64,000 nucleotides of DNA from Streptomyces sp. M92 (GCF_028473745.1 NZ_CP101137.1:682001-746000); one strand, 5' to 3'; shown: positions 25,487 to 34,534, numbered from the stretch's first letter. The notes: generated from the letters alone by a model not told the origin. Program-made: numbers and translations.

Positions 25487-26512
25487 ATGCCCCTGTGGCC
25501 CGTCTACACCGGCGCGCCGGACCCGCACGACGGCATCACCAGGCTGCCCCCGCCCCCGCCCTGGCGCGCCTTCGACGGCCACCCCGTGCTCGACCCGCCG
25601 GACGACGACGGCGACGCCCCGGCCACCTCCCCCGACCGCGCGCACCGGGCCGCGACCTACCAGGCCACCGAGCACACGGTGCAGTTGGTCAACGCGGCCC
25701 TGTACCTGCGGCGCCCGCTGCTGGTCACCGGCCCGCCCGGCACCGGGAAGTCGTCCCTCGCCTACGCGGTGGCGCGCGAGCTGCGGCTCGGCCCGGTCCT
25801 CAGGTGGAACATCACCAGCCGCAGCACCCTCCACGACGGCCTCTACGCCTACGACCCGCTCTCCCGCCTGTACGCGGCGCGCCAGGACGCCGAACGCCCC
25901 GGCGGCACGGCCGGCGGCACGGGTATCGAGGACCACCTGCGCCTCGGCCCGCTCGGCACCGCCCTCCTCCCCTACGCCCGTCCGCGCGCCCTGCTCATCG
26001 ACGAGATCGACAAGAGCGACCTCGACCTGCCCAACGACCTGCTGCACGTCCTGGAGGAGGGCCAGTACGAGATCCCCGAACTCGTGCGCGCCTCGCGGGA
26101 CACCCCGGGCGGACGCGCCGAGGTGCTGATCGACGGCACCGACCGGCGGGTGCCGGTCGAGCGCGGCCGGGTCCGCTGCCGGGCCTTCCCGTTCGTCGTC
26201 CTGACCAGCAACGGCGAGCGCGAGTTCCCGCCCGCCTTCCTGCGCCGCTGCGTCTCGCTGCGGCTGCGGCAGCCCGACGACGCCCACCTCGCCGAGATCG
26301 TCCGCGCCCACCTGGGCGAGCCCGACGCATACGCCCAGAAGCTGATCGACCGCTTCCTGTCCCGCGTGGGCAGCGGGGAACTCGCCACCGACCAGCTCCT
26401 CAACGCCATCTACCTGGCCCGCTCCTCCGGCCTGGGCACCGACTCGCTGGACGAGCTGGCGGAGCGGCTGATGCCGTACCTGGGCCGCTCCCCGCAGCCC
26501 GACGCCTTCTGA
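25487..26512 (+). CDS. MoxR-type AAA+ ATPase of the VMAP system
   Basis: A 341-aa AAA+ ATPase. Walker A is TGPPGTGKSSL (residues 81-91), Walker B is RALLIDEIDKSD, sensor 1 lies in FVVLTSNGEREFPP and the arginine finger region is AFLRRCVSLRLR. The lid ends with TDQLLNAIYLARSSG. The N-terminal 50 residues are Pro/Asp-rich. A good ribosome site (GGAGAGAAG) precedes the ATG after a 118-bp C-rich spacer. Its stop overlaps the next start (TGATG). MoxR ATPases act as chaperone-like remodelers; here the partners are the protease and the SAV_2336 protein. Confidence 0.88.
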   Translation: MPLWPVYTGAPDPHDGITRLPPPPPWRAFDGHPVLDPPDDDGDAPATSPDRAHRAATYQATEHTVQLVNAALYLRRPLLVTGPPGTGKSSLAYAVARELRLGPVLRWNITSRSTLHDGLYAYDPLSRLYAARQDAERPGGTAGGTGIEDHLRLGPLGTALLPYARPRALLIDEIDKSDLDLPNDLLHVLEEGQYEIPELVRASRDTPGGRAEVLIDGTDRRVPVERGRVRCRAFPFVVLTSNGEREFPPAFLRRCVSLRLRQPDDAHLAEIVRAHLGEPDAYAQKLIDRFLSRVGSGELATDQLLNAIYLARSSGLGTDSLDELAERLMPYLGRSPQPDAF

Positions 26513-29500
26513 TGCCCGCCGACCGCCCCGGCCCGCCGGGCCCCCTGCCCCGCCTCGCCGACCTCCTCGGCCGGGCGTCCTCGGGCCCCCGCCCGACCCC
26601 GCTGGAGCTGGCGGAGCTCCTGTGGCTGGCGGGGCACATGGAGAACCCGGAGCAGAACCCGCCGGGCCCGTCGGCCGGTACGGAACCCGTGGCGCCCGAG
26701 CCGCCGCCCGGGCCCGCCCCCGTACCGCCGGCGGCCGACCGTCCCCGGGAGCCGCGGCGGCGGGACCGTCCGACCGTGACCCCTCCCGCGCCCGAGCCGA
26801 CCGCCCCCCGCAGCCCCCTGCGCCTGCCCTCACCGGCCCCCGCCCCGGGCACGGCGGCGGCCGAACCGCACAGCGCCCTGCTGGCGCCCGCCCCGCCGAT
26901 GCTGCGCCACCCCCTGGCGCTCCAGCGGTCGCTGCGCCCGCTCAAGCGCCGTGCCGACGCCCCGGTGGGCCGGGAGGTGGACGAGGCCGCGACCGCCGAC
27001 CGCATCGCCCGGCTCGGTGCCGGACCCGCGTGGTGGCTGCCGGTGCTGCGCCCCGTGCGGGAGCGGTGGCTGCGGCTGAACCTGGTGCACGACGCGGGCC
27101 CCACGATGCCCGTCTGGCAGCCCCTGGTGCGGGAACTGCACGCCGCGCTCGCCCAGTCGGGCGTCTTCCGCACGGTCACCCTGCACCGCGCGGAGGCCGA
27201 CGGCACGGTCCCCGGCGACGGCGCCCAGGCGCCCGCCGACGGCCGCACGGTCACCCTGCTGATCAGCGACTGCATGGGACCGCAGTGGCGCGAGGGCCCG
27301 GCCGGCACCCGGTGGTTCGCCACCCTGCGCCGCTGGGCGCACCGCACCCCCCTCGCCGTCCTCCAGCCGCTGCCCGAACAGCTGTGGCGGGACACCGCGC
27401 TGCCGCCGGTGCCCGGCCTGCTGTCCGCCCCGCACCGGGCCGCGCCCAGCGCCGCGCTCGACTTCACCCCGTACGACGGCACCGCGCCCCGGGCCCCCCG
27501 GGGCGCGGTGCGCGTGCCGGTGCTGGAGCCGGGCCCCGAGTGGCTGGCGAACTGGGCGTCGCTGGTGGCGAGTCCGGGCGGCACCCGCTACCCGGGCGCG
27601 GCGGCCGTACTGCACCGCCCCCTGCCCGCCGACGCCGACGACCGCGCCGACGTCGCGCGGCTGTCCGCCGAGGAGCTGGTCCTGCGCTTTCGCGCGGGTG
27701 CCTCCCCGCAGGCCTTCCGGCTCGCCGGCCACCTCGCGCTCGGGCGTCCGGACCTGCCGGTGATGCGGCTGGTGCAGGCGGCCGTGGAGCCGGACCCGCT
27801 CCCGAGCCACCTGGCCGAGGTCATCCTCAGCGGTCTGCTCACCACCGTCCCCGGGCCGCCCGGTTCCTACGAGTTCCGCCCCGGCGTACGCGAGCTGCTC
27901 CTGCGCGGTCTGCCCCGCACCGCGCGCGCCCGCACCCACGAGCTGCTGCTGCGGACCGGCGGTCTGATCGACGAGCGGGCCGGACGCTCGCCCGGCGAGT
28001 TCCGTGCGCTGATCCCCTCCCGGGACGGCACCGAACGGGCCGACGGGAAGGGGTCGTTCGCGGCGATCAGCCAGGAGAGCGCACGGCAGCTGTCCACGCC
28101 GCCGCGCCCGCCGGGGCCCTCGCCCTTCCCGCCCGGGCTGCGCACCCGTTACCGGCCGGTGCGGCGGCTCACACCGGCCGGGAGGATGTGGCTGGCCGAG
28201 GACGCCGGGACCGGCCGGACCGTGGCGGTGCGGCTGCACGATCCCCTTCCCGACGCCGCCGCGCGCCGGGCGTTCCTGAGCAACGCGCGCCGTCTGACGG
28301 AGTTCGCCCACCCGAACGTGGTGACCGTCCTCGACGGCGGCGTCGAGGACGACGTCCCGTACGTCGTCATGGAGCACCTCGACGGCATCGCCCTGAACGC
28401 GCTCGCCCGGTCCAACGGCCGGCGGCTGCCGCCGCCGCTGACGGTGTCGGTCGGGGCGCAGCTCGCCCGGGCCCTCGCCGCCCTGCACGAGGCGGGCGTC
28501 ACGCACGGCGGCCTGGAGGCGTCCCGGGTGGTCCTGCTCCCGGACGGCACGGCCCGGCTCAGCCTCTTCGAACCGGGCCGCACCTCGGGCCCCGCCGGGC
28601 GCTCCGAGGATCTGCGGGCCCTGTGCGACGTCCTGCTGCCGCTGACGTCGGGGACCTCGCGCCTGACCGTCCCCATCGAGTCCCGCCGCCTGGACCGGCT
28701 GCCCGAGGTCCTGCGCATCCACTACGCGCACGCCTTCGACCAGCTGATGTTCCCGTCGCTGGAGACCCAGGTCCGGGGCCGGGACCTGCTCGCCCACCCG
28801 GAGCTGCCGGTCAGGGCCCGGGAGGCGTACCAGCCGCGCCGGTACGGCGCCCTGGGCCCGCTGCGGGTCGACCTCCCGGACGGCTCCCCCACGCTGCCGT
28901 TCGCCGTCCGCGCGCTGCTCGCCACGCTGCTGCTCAAGCACGGCCGCACGGTGACGCACGAGGAGCTGCGGTGGGGGCTGTGGGACCCGGGCGACGAGCC
29001 GCGCGACCCCCGGGCCGAGGTGACCAGGGCGGCCGGGGAGCTGGCCGCCCTGCTGGGTCCGGGCGTACTGGCGACGTCCGCCCACGGCTACGCCCTGCAC
29101 ACCAGCTGCGACCACGTGGACGTCGTGCACTGCGACGAGCTGGTGCGCCGGGCCGACGCGGCGCGGCTGGCGGGCGCGCTCGCCGAGGCCCGCGACCACG
29201 TCACCGCGGCGCTGGCGCTGTGGCGCGGTACGGAACCCCTGGCGGACGTGCCCGGCCCCGGCGCACGCACCGCCCGCACCCGCCTCACGCGGCTTTGCCT
29301 CGCCCTGCACACCAAGCGGGCCGAACTCGACCTGGCCCTGGGCGAGTACGACCGGGCCGCCGGCGACCTGGCCGGCCTGCTGCGCGCGCACCCGCACCGG
29401 GAGGACTTCCGCCGCCTGTACCTGATCGCACTGCGCCGCCAGGGCCGGGTCGAGGAGGCGCTGGAGGTGTACGGGGAGTACGAGCTGTCCGGCGGGAGGA

Positions 29501-30462
29501 GTCCGGCGCTGGTGGCACTGGGCCGGGAACTGCGCGAGGAGCACGCCGGGCCGGCGGACGACGCCCCGTGGGAGGAGTACGAGGGGACGGCGGGACCGGA
29601 CGGACCGGAGACCGTCGTGTCCGCGCCGGACGAACTCCCGGAGGGCCCCTTCCCCACGGAGGACGGTCTGTGGACGCCGCTGCTGGGCGAGGGCGAGGAG
29701 GACCGCCCCACCGAGCAGGAGGCGGAGGCCACCGAGGAGATCACCGTACGGGCCGGGGGGACGGAGACCGACGCTTCCCGCTTCCCCGTGGATATGTGGG
29801 ACATCCCGGTGGGAGAACCGGCGGGGGCCATGGCGGGGGGCGCGTGGGGCCCCGGGGCGGAACACACGGCGGACGACGCGTACGACGCGGACCACACGGA
29901 CCACACGGACGACGACGCCGGCATCGACACCGACTTCCACGACTGCGCCCGCTACGCCTTCCCCGACGGCCCCCCGGGCGGCGCGACCCGCGCGGCCCTG
30001 CACCGCGTCGTCACCGACCTGCTCGCGGACAGCGGACTGCACGGTGACGCGTACCAGCTCCTGGACGACCGGGCGGGCGACCTGCTCGTGCTGCTGGCGC
30101 CGCGGGTCGAAGCCTCCCCCCTCCTGCGGGCGACCGTCGAGGGTCTGCCCGGCCTGCTGGCGCACCTGGGCGGTCCGCGGCTGCTGGCGGAGTTCTGGCA
30201 GGTGGAGTTCCGGCTCGACGGCGGCGAGGAGCAGGTCTTCCGGGCCGACCCCCGGTCGGTCCGCGACGCCCTGGACACCACCGGCGCCCAGGCGCTCATC
30301 GCCCTCTCGGACTCCCTCTACTACGACGAGGTGTACGAGGAAGGGCAGAACGGCCCCGCCTTCGCTCCGGACACCTTCCGGCCGCTGAGCGACGACACCG
30401 GCTGGTACCGGCCGGTCGGGCGGGCCGCCGCCGGGGAACCCGCGGCGCCGGCCCGCCACTGA
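26512..30462 (+). CDS. SAV_2336-type giant protein with pseudokinase and BTAD-like domains
   Basis: A 1316-aa cytoplasmic protein. After a short helical start and a Pro-rich linker (about 45-130) comes the SAV_2336 N-terminal-type region (about 160-530), which has a W-rich opening (GPAWWLPVLRPVRERWLRL). Residues about 544-690 form a protein-kinase fold without catalytic residues: the lysine strand reads VAVRLHD, the HRD position THGGLE and the DFG position SLFEPG. Residues about 778-995 look like an OmpR-type winged helix plus a BTAD/TPR bundle (YGALGPLRVDLPDG to EALEVYGEYELSGG). An acidic linker and a C-terminal domain of about 170 residues follow. Its start codon overlaps the MoxR stop. I infer a sensor or scaffold for the protease. 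Confidence 0.75.
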   Translation: MPADRPGPPGPLPRLADLLGRASSGPRPTPLELAELLWLAGHMENPEQNPPGPSAGTEPVAPEPPPGPAPVPPAADRPREPRRRDRPTVTPPAPEPTAPRSPLRLPSPAPAPGTAAAEPHSALLAPAPPMLRHPLALQRSLRPLKRRADAPVGREVDEAATADRIARLGAGPAWWLPVLRPVRERWLRLNLVHDAGPTMPVWQPLVRELHAALAQSGVFRTVTLHRAEADGTVPGDGAQAPADGRTVTLLISDCMGPQWREGPAGTRWFATLRRWAHRTPLAVLQPLPEQLWRDTALPPVPGLLSAPHRAAPSAALDFTPYDGTAPRAPRGAVRVPVLEPGPEWLANWASLVASPGGTRYPGAAAVLHRPLPADADDRADVARLSAEELVLRFRAGASPQAFRLAGHLALGRPDLPVMRLVQAAVEPDPLPSHLAEVILSGLLTTVPGPPGSYEFRPGVRELLLRGLPRTARARTHELLLRTGGLIDERAGRSPGEFRALIPSRDGTERADGKGSFAAISQESARQLSTPPRPPGPSPFPPGLRTRYRPVRRLTPAGRMWLAEDAGTGRTVAVRLHDPLPDAAARRAFLSNARRLTEFAHPNVVTVLDGGVEDDVPYVVMEHLDGIALNALARSNGRRLPPPLTVSVGAQLARALAALHEAGVTHGGLEASRVVLLPDGTARLSLFEPGRTSGPAGRSEDLRALCDVLLPLTSGTSRLTVPIESRRLDRLPEVLRIHYAHAFDQLMFPSLETQVRGRDLLAHPELPVRAREAYQPRRYGALGPLRVDLPDGSPTLPFAVRALLATLLLKHGRTVTHEELRWGLWDPGDEPRDPRAEVTRAAGELAALLGPGVLATSAHGYALHTSCDHVDVVHCDELVRRADAARLAGALAEARDHVTAALALWRGTEPLADVPGPGARTARTRLTRLCLALHTKRAELDLALGEYDRAAGDLAGLLRAHPHREDFRRLYLIALRRQGRVEEALEVYGEYELSGGRSPALVALGRELREEHAGPADDAPWEEYEGTAGPDGPETVVSAPDELPEGPFPTEDGLWTPLLGEGEEDRPTEQEAEATEEITVRAGGTETDASRFPVDMWDIPVGEPAGAMAGGAWGPGAEHTADDAYDADHTDHTDDDAGIDTDFHDCARYAFPDGPPGGATRAALHRVVTDLLADSGLHGDAYQLLDDRAGDLLVLLAPRVEASPLLRATVEGLPGLLAHLGGPRLLAEFWQVEFRLDGGEEQVFRADPRSVRDALDTTGAQALIALSDSLYYDEVYEEGQNGPAFAPDTFRPLSDDTGWYRPVGRAAAGEPAAPARH

Positions 30463-30595
30463 CCGCGCACCCCCCGTTCGGCGGCCCCCCGCCCGGCCCC
30501 CTCCAAGGCGCGCCCGTCCCCTGCCCCGCGCACGATGCCAAGGAGGCCGGCCACCCGCCGGCCCCGCACGGTCCGCGCTCTCGGGAGGATCCGCC

Positions 30596-31645
30596 ATGAC
30601 CGCCAGTACCGCCAGCCTGGAGGCGCTGCGCCGCTGCCACTTCGCCGTCGACCTGGGCGCGGCGCGGACCCGCGTGTACGTGAAGGGTGCCGGGCTCGTC
30701 GTCGACCAGCCGTCCGCCGCCGCGGTCAACACCCGCACCGGCGCACTCATCGCGGTCGGTGAGTTCGCGGAGAAGATGACGGGCCGCACCCCGGGCTACA
30801 TCCGCGTCGTGCGGCCCGTGTCCGGCGGCACGGTCGTCGACATCGAGATGGCCCAGCGGATGCTGCGGCACCTGCTCGGCGACAAGATCCGCCGCGCACT
30901 GCGTCGCAAGCCCCGGCTGCGCGCCGCCGTGTGCACCCCGCACGACGCGGACCCCCTCTCCCAGCGGGCGGCGATCGAGACGCTGGTCGGGCTGGGCGCG
31001 CGCCGGGTGGAGCTCGTCGACACGCTGATCGCCGCGGCGGTCGGCTGCGGGCTGCCGGTGGAACAGCCCGAGGCGACGATGATCATGGTGTGCGGTGCGC
31101 ACGCCACGCAGGTCGCGGTGCTCTCCCTCGGCTCGATCGTGACCGCGGAGCGCATCCCGGTCGGCGGTGAGGCCGTCGACCACGCGATCGTGCAGCTCCT
31201 GCGCCACCAGCACGAACTGGTGCTGCCCAGCCAGTCAGTGCGCCCGCTCCAGGTCGCCCTGTCCGGCAACGGGCTGACCCCGCAGGGCCCGGCGTCCACC
31301 GAGATCCACGGCCGGGACGTGGCGACCGGGCTGGCGCGCAGTGTGCGGGTCGACACCGCCGCCGTCCGCAACGCCATCCAGACGCCGCTGACGGGCGTGC
31401 TCGACGGGATCGGCAAGGTGCTGCGCGACTGCCCGCCGGACCTGGTCGCGGACCTCGCCGACCGCGGGATCATGATGGTCGGCGGCAGCGCGCTGCTCCC
31501 CGGCTTCGACCAGATGCTGCGTCAGGCGACCGGCATGCCGGTGCACATCGCGGAACGCCCCGACGTGTGCGCGGTCCAGGGCCTCGGCACCATGCTGGAG
31601 GGCCGCATCGAGCCGCTGGCGCTGCACCCGACGTCGGCGGACTGA
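30596..31645 (+). CDS. mbl: MreB-like actin homologue, Mbl type
   Basis: A 349-aa actin-fold ATPase involved in envelope or spore-wall assembly in Streptomyces. Phosphate 1 is FAVDLGAARTRVYV, connect 1 follows PRLRAAVCTPHDAD, phosphate 2 appears as IMVCGAHATQVAVLSLG (weak match to the usual DIGGGTT), and the adenosine motif is GIMMVGGSALLPGF. The relaxed phosphate 2 and shorter length distinguish it from canonical MreB and fit Streptomyces Mbl. GGGAGGAT precedes the ATG. It stands alone 134 bp after the VMAP system. Confidence 0.85.
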   Translation: MTASTASLEALRRCHFAVDLGAARTRVYVKGAGLVVDQPSAAAVNTRTGALIAVGEFAEKMTGRTPGYIRVVRPVSGGTVVDIEMAQRMLRHLLGDKIRRALRRKPRLRAAVCTPHDADPLSQRAAIETLVGLGARRVELVDTLIAAAVGCGLPVEQPEATMIMVCGAHATQVAVLSLGSIVTAERIPVGGEAVDHAIVQLLRHQHELVLPSQSVRPLQVALSGNGLTPQGPASTEIHGRDVATGLARSVRVDTAAVRNAIQTPLTGVLDGIGKVLRDCPPDLVADLADRGIMMVGGSALLPGFDQMLRQATGMPVHIAERPDVCAVQGLGTMLEGRIEPLALHPTSAD

Positions 31646-31700
31646 GGGCGGCGCGGGAGCACGGAGGCCGGGAACCGCAGAGACCGACGAGACCGGACCG

Positions 31701-33143
31701 ATGAGCACCCAGCCCGCGCCCCGGCTGACCCGGCTGACCCGGCTGCTCGAAGCGGTCCTGGAGGTCGGCACCGACCTCGGCCTGCGCGGCACGCTGCAGC
31801 ACATCGTGGACGGCGCCGCCGAGCTGACCGGCGCCACCTCGGCGGCGCTGACCACCACCGACCCCGCCCGGGACGGCCTGACCGGGATCCGCACCCCGGG
31901 CCGGCCCGGCGAGCGCGACCAGGCGCCCCGGCTCCGGATGCCGATCCACGTGCACGACGAGGAGTTCGGCGAGCTGCGGCTGGCCGGACGGCCCGGCGGG
32001 GAACCGTTCACGGCCGAGGACGAGCAGCTGCTGCGCCTCCTGGCCACGCAGGCCGGCATCGCGATCGGCAACGCCCGCCTGTACGAGGCGGCCCGGCAGC
32101 GCGAGCGCTGGATCGAGGGCGCGGCGGCCGTCACCAACGCGCTGCTCACCGAGGACGGCGCGGACGACGCGCTGACGACGGTCGCCGAACGCGCCCGGCT
32201 GCTCGCCGACGCCAGTGCCGGAGTGATCCTTCAGCCGACCGCCGAGGGCGGCATGGAGATCGTGACCGCCTCGGCGCCCGGGGACCCGGACGGCATCGTC
32301 GGCGCGACGATCGCACCGGGCAGCCCGGTCCTGGACCAACTCCTGGGCGGGGAGCCCGTCTTCGTCGCCGACTCGGCGACCGACCCGCGCATGACGACGC
32401 ACGTGCGGCACCGCTTCGGGCCCAGCATGATGCTGCCCCTGCGGGCGGACGGCCGGCTGATCGGCACCCTCGCCCTGCCCCGCCGCCGCGGCGAGAGCCC
32501 GTACACCGCCGTCGAACGGCTGCTCGCGACGCAGTTCGCCTCGCAGGCCGCGCTCGCCCTGGTCCTCGCCGGCGCCCGGCGCGGCCGGGAGCGTCTCGCC
32601 GTCTACGAGGACCGGGACCGCATCGCCCGGGACCTGCACGACCTGGTGGTGCAACGGCTGTTCGCCACCGGCCTGATGCTGGAGTCCACGCAGCGGCGGC
32701 CGGGCGCGGACGACGTCCGGGACGTCCTCGGCCGGGCGGTGGACGAGCTGCGGTCCACCATCCAGGAGGTCCGTACGACCATCCTGGCGCTGCGGCAGCC
32801 CCCGGCCGGCCCGCCCACCGGGCTGCGCGGCCGGGTGCTGCGGGAGACGGCGTCCGCCGCCGCCCGGCTCGGCTTCCCCCCGTCCACGCACTTCACCGGC
32901 GCCGTCGACACCCGCGTACCGGACGCGGTCGGGGACCGTCTGCTCACGGCGCTGCGCCGGGCCCTGGCCGACGCGGCCGACCGGACGGACGTGACCCGCG
33001 TCGAGGTCGCCGTCGGCACGACCGCCGCCCCGCCGGACGGCCGGGACGGCCCTGGCGGCGTCCGGCTTACGGTCTCCGACGACGGCGCGGGGCCCGGGGG
33101 CGACGGCGAGGGAACGACCGTCACCTGGTGGTCGCCGCTTTGA
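31701..33143 (+). CDS. GAF-domain histidine kinase with degenerate ATPase domain
   Basis: A 480-aa soluble sensor of the DosS/NarL-kinase type with two GAF domains (about residues 20-135 and 155-300) and an intact HisKA_3 H-box (DRDRIARDLHDLVVQRLFATG). The ATP domain looks broken: the N-box reads LRRALADAADRTD where Glu and Asn are expected, only the DDGAG of the D-box remains, and the GLxNL G-box is missing before the terminal TTVTWWSPL. The stop codon coincides with the start of an IS200/IS605-like end. It may bind ligands without phosphorylating, or may be a decayed gene. Confidence 0.8.
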   Translation: MSTQPAPRLTRLTRLLEAVLEVGTDLGLRGTLQHIVDGAAELTGATSAALTTTDPARDGLTGIRTPGRPGERDQAPRLRMPIHVHDEEFGELRLAGRPGGEPFTAEDEQLLRLLATQAGIAIGNARLYEAARQRERWIEGAAAVTNALLTEDGADDALTTVAERARLLADASAGVILQPTAEGGMEIVTASAPGDPDGIVGATIAPGSPVLDQLLGGEPVFVADSATDPRMTTHVRHRFGPSMMLPLRADGRLIGTLALPRRRGESPYTAVERLLATQFASQAALALVLAGARRGRERLAVYEDRDRIARDLHDLVVQRLFATGLMLESTQRRPGADDVRDVLGRAVDELRSTIQEVRTTILALRQPPAGPPTGLRGRVLRETASAAARLGFPPSTHFTGAVDTRVPDAVGDRLLTALRRALADAADRTDVTRVEVAVGTTAAPPDGRDGPGGVRLTVSDDGAGPGGDGEGTTVTWWSPL

Positions 33144-33181
33144 CATCCCTCCCCCGCCCTGGAGGACGGGGATTTTTGGCC
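33141..33181 (-). mobile_element. IS200/IS605-family (tnpB-type) end relic
   Basis: The sequence TTTGACATCCCTCCCCCG, then CCCTGGAGGACGGGGATTTTT, has the form of the sub-terminal hairpin end of IS605/IS1341 elements (reverse strand of the usual GGGGATT...GGAGGATGTCA 3' end of tnpB). No transposase or RNA-guided nuclease gene remains nearby. It abuts the kinase stop codon. The remaining 310 bases up to 33494 hold no gene I can support. Confidence 0.55.
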
Positions 33182-33494
33182 CACGTCGGCCGGGACCAGG
33201 GGTCCGCCCGCTCCTGCACGATCAGCGCCCGCCGGGTCGGGGCCAGCCCGGACCGGCATCACACGGGCGGAGTTCCTGACCCTCGGGGAGGGCGCGTGAT
33301 TGCCGGGCCCTCCTCGAAGGCATCCGGTGAGCACCCGGTGAACGGCGAGAACGGAACCGCGCGCCAGTGCGAGGGAGGCGCCGCTACCCACCCGTGGGCC
33401 GGTCACTCCCCGCGCCCGGGTGTAGTCCCCCGCCCGGCGGGCAGGTGCACCGACGGGGGCTGTGTGGCGTTGCGAACGTCTGCCGGGGATCGAC

Positions 33495-34184
33495 ATGGAC
33501 GGACAAGGCGGTGACATGACCTCAGGGGCACCACCACGTCTGGCGGGGAGGCCGGCCACCCTGGTCATCGACGGCCGGGTGCACGCCGGCCGGGCCCTGC
33601 TCCTGCCACGGGGAGAACTCGTCCACGGCTGCGCGGACATCCTCGCCGAGGCGCTGGCCACGCTGCCGGGCGACATCGGCCGGGTCGACCTGGACATGGG
33701 CGACGTGGTGTTCATGGACACGGCCGGGCTCCAGTTCCTGGACCTGCTCGGCGGCTACAGCAACCGGCAGGCGGTGCCGGCGACGGCCACGAACTGGCAC
33801 GGGCAGCCGCTGCGCGTCCTGGACCTGGCCGGACTGGACCCCGCCGACCCCCTGCGCGCCCCGGCCCACCGGACCGAGCCCGCGACCGAACCCCCCGCGC
33901 CTCCCGCCGAACGGCTGCACGTCCTCCAGGAGGAGGTGGAGCAGCTGCGCCGGGCGATCGCCTCCCGCCCGGTCATCGACCAGGCCCGGGGCGTCCTCAT
34001 GGCGCTGCACGCCTGCACCTCGGACGAGGCGTGGCACATCCTGCGGGAGGCCTCGCAGCTGTCCAACACCAAGCTGCGCACCGTGGCCGCGGCGGTCACC
34101 GCCGGTGCCGAGAGCGACGGCCCGCCGCCGCCCCCGCGGGTGCGCGCGGCCCTGCGGACGGCGCTGGCCCGGCTGCGCCGCTGA
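33495..34184 (+). CDS. STAS-ANTAR fusion regulator
   Basis: A 229-aa protein. Residues about 18-118 form a STAS (anti-anti-sigma) domain with VDLDMGDVVFMDTAGLQFLDLL; the usual phospho-acceptor serine of DSSG is Ala in DTAG, so it should not be switched by an anti-sigma kinase. Residues about 150-210 are an ANTAR RNA-binding bundle (LRRAIASRPVIDQARGVLMA, SDEAWHILREASQLSNTKLRTVA), which in known members promotes antitermination. Start at the ATG at 33495 (GGGGA upstream) or 33516. The combination suggests RNA-level control coupled to a partner-switch module. Confidence 0.82.
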   Translation: MDGQGGDMTSGAPPRLAGRPATLVIDGRVHAGRALLLPRGELVHGCADILAEALATLPGDIGRVDLDMGDVVFMDTAGLQFLDLLGGYSNRQAVPATATNWHGQPLRVLDLAGLDPADPLRAPAHRTEPATEPPAPPAERLHVLQEEVEQLRRAIASRPVIDQARGVLMALHACTSDEAWHILREASQLSNTKLRTVAAAVTAGAESDGPPPPPRVRAALRTALARLRR

Positions 34185-34261
34185 AACCACGTCCCGTGTG
34201 GTGGGGGCGGTACGGGCGGGTACTCGGCCCGCGATTCCGTCCGGCAGGAGGAGGGACCACG

Positions 34262-34405
34262 ATGAGCGAGCCGACCCCGTCCCAGGCCGAGGGCGAACGC
34301 GACGACGAACGGGACGACGTCCCGGACGTGCCGCACACCACACCGTCCCAGGCGGAGGGTGAGCGGGACGACGAGGACGCCACGGAGACCAGGCCGGCCG
34401 GATAG
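34262..34405 (+). CDS. Small acidic repeat protein (47 aa)
   Basis: A 47-aa gene with an excellent GGAGGAGGGACC ribosome site. The sequence is highly acidic and predicted disordered, and contains TPSQAEGERDDE twice in 40 residues. No motif of known function. It lies between the STAS-ANTAR gene and a tRNA cluster. The strong ribosome site and perfect internal repeat support it being a real gene; role unknown. Confidence 0.6.
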   Translation: MSEPTPSQAEGERDDERDDVPDVPHTTPSQAEGERDDEDATETRPAG

Positions 34406-34460
34406 GCCGACGCGCCGCCACCGTCCGACCAGAAAAGGTTTCTGCAGAGGTGGCGCGGAG

Positions 34461-34534
34461 TGGGGCGGGTGGGACTCGAACCCACGGCCGACGGATTATG
34501 AGTCCGCTGCTCTAACCGGCTGAGCTACCGCCCC
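34461..34534 (-). tRNA. tRNA with CAT anticodon (Ile2 or elongator Met)
   Basis: A cloverleaf on the minus strand with acceptor GGGGCGG/CCGCCCC, D-loop AGCTCAGCCGGTTAGAGC, anticodon loop CTCATAA and T-arm GTGGGTTCGAGTCCCAC. No CCA is encoded. The GGGGCGG acceptor makes me lean to tRNA-Ile2 (lysidine-modified), but Met cannot be excluded without identity-element analysis. Confidence 0.9.
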
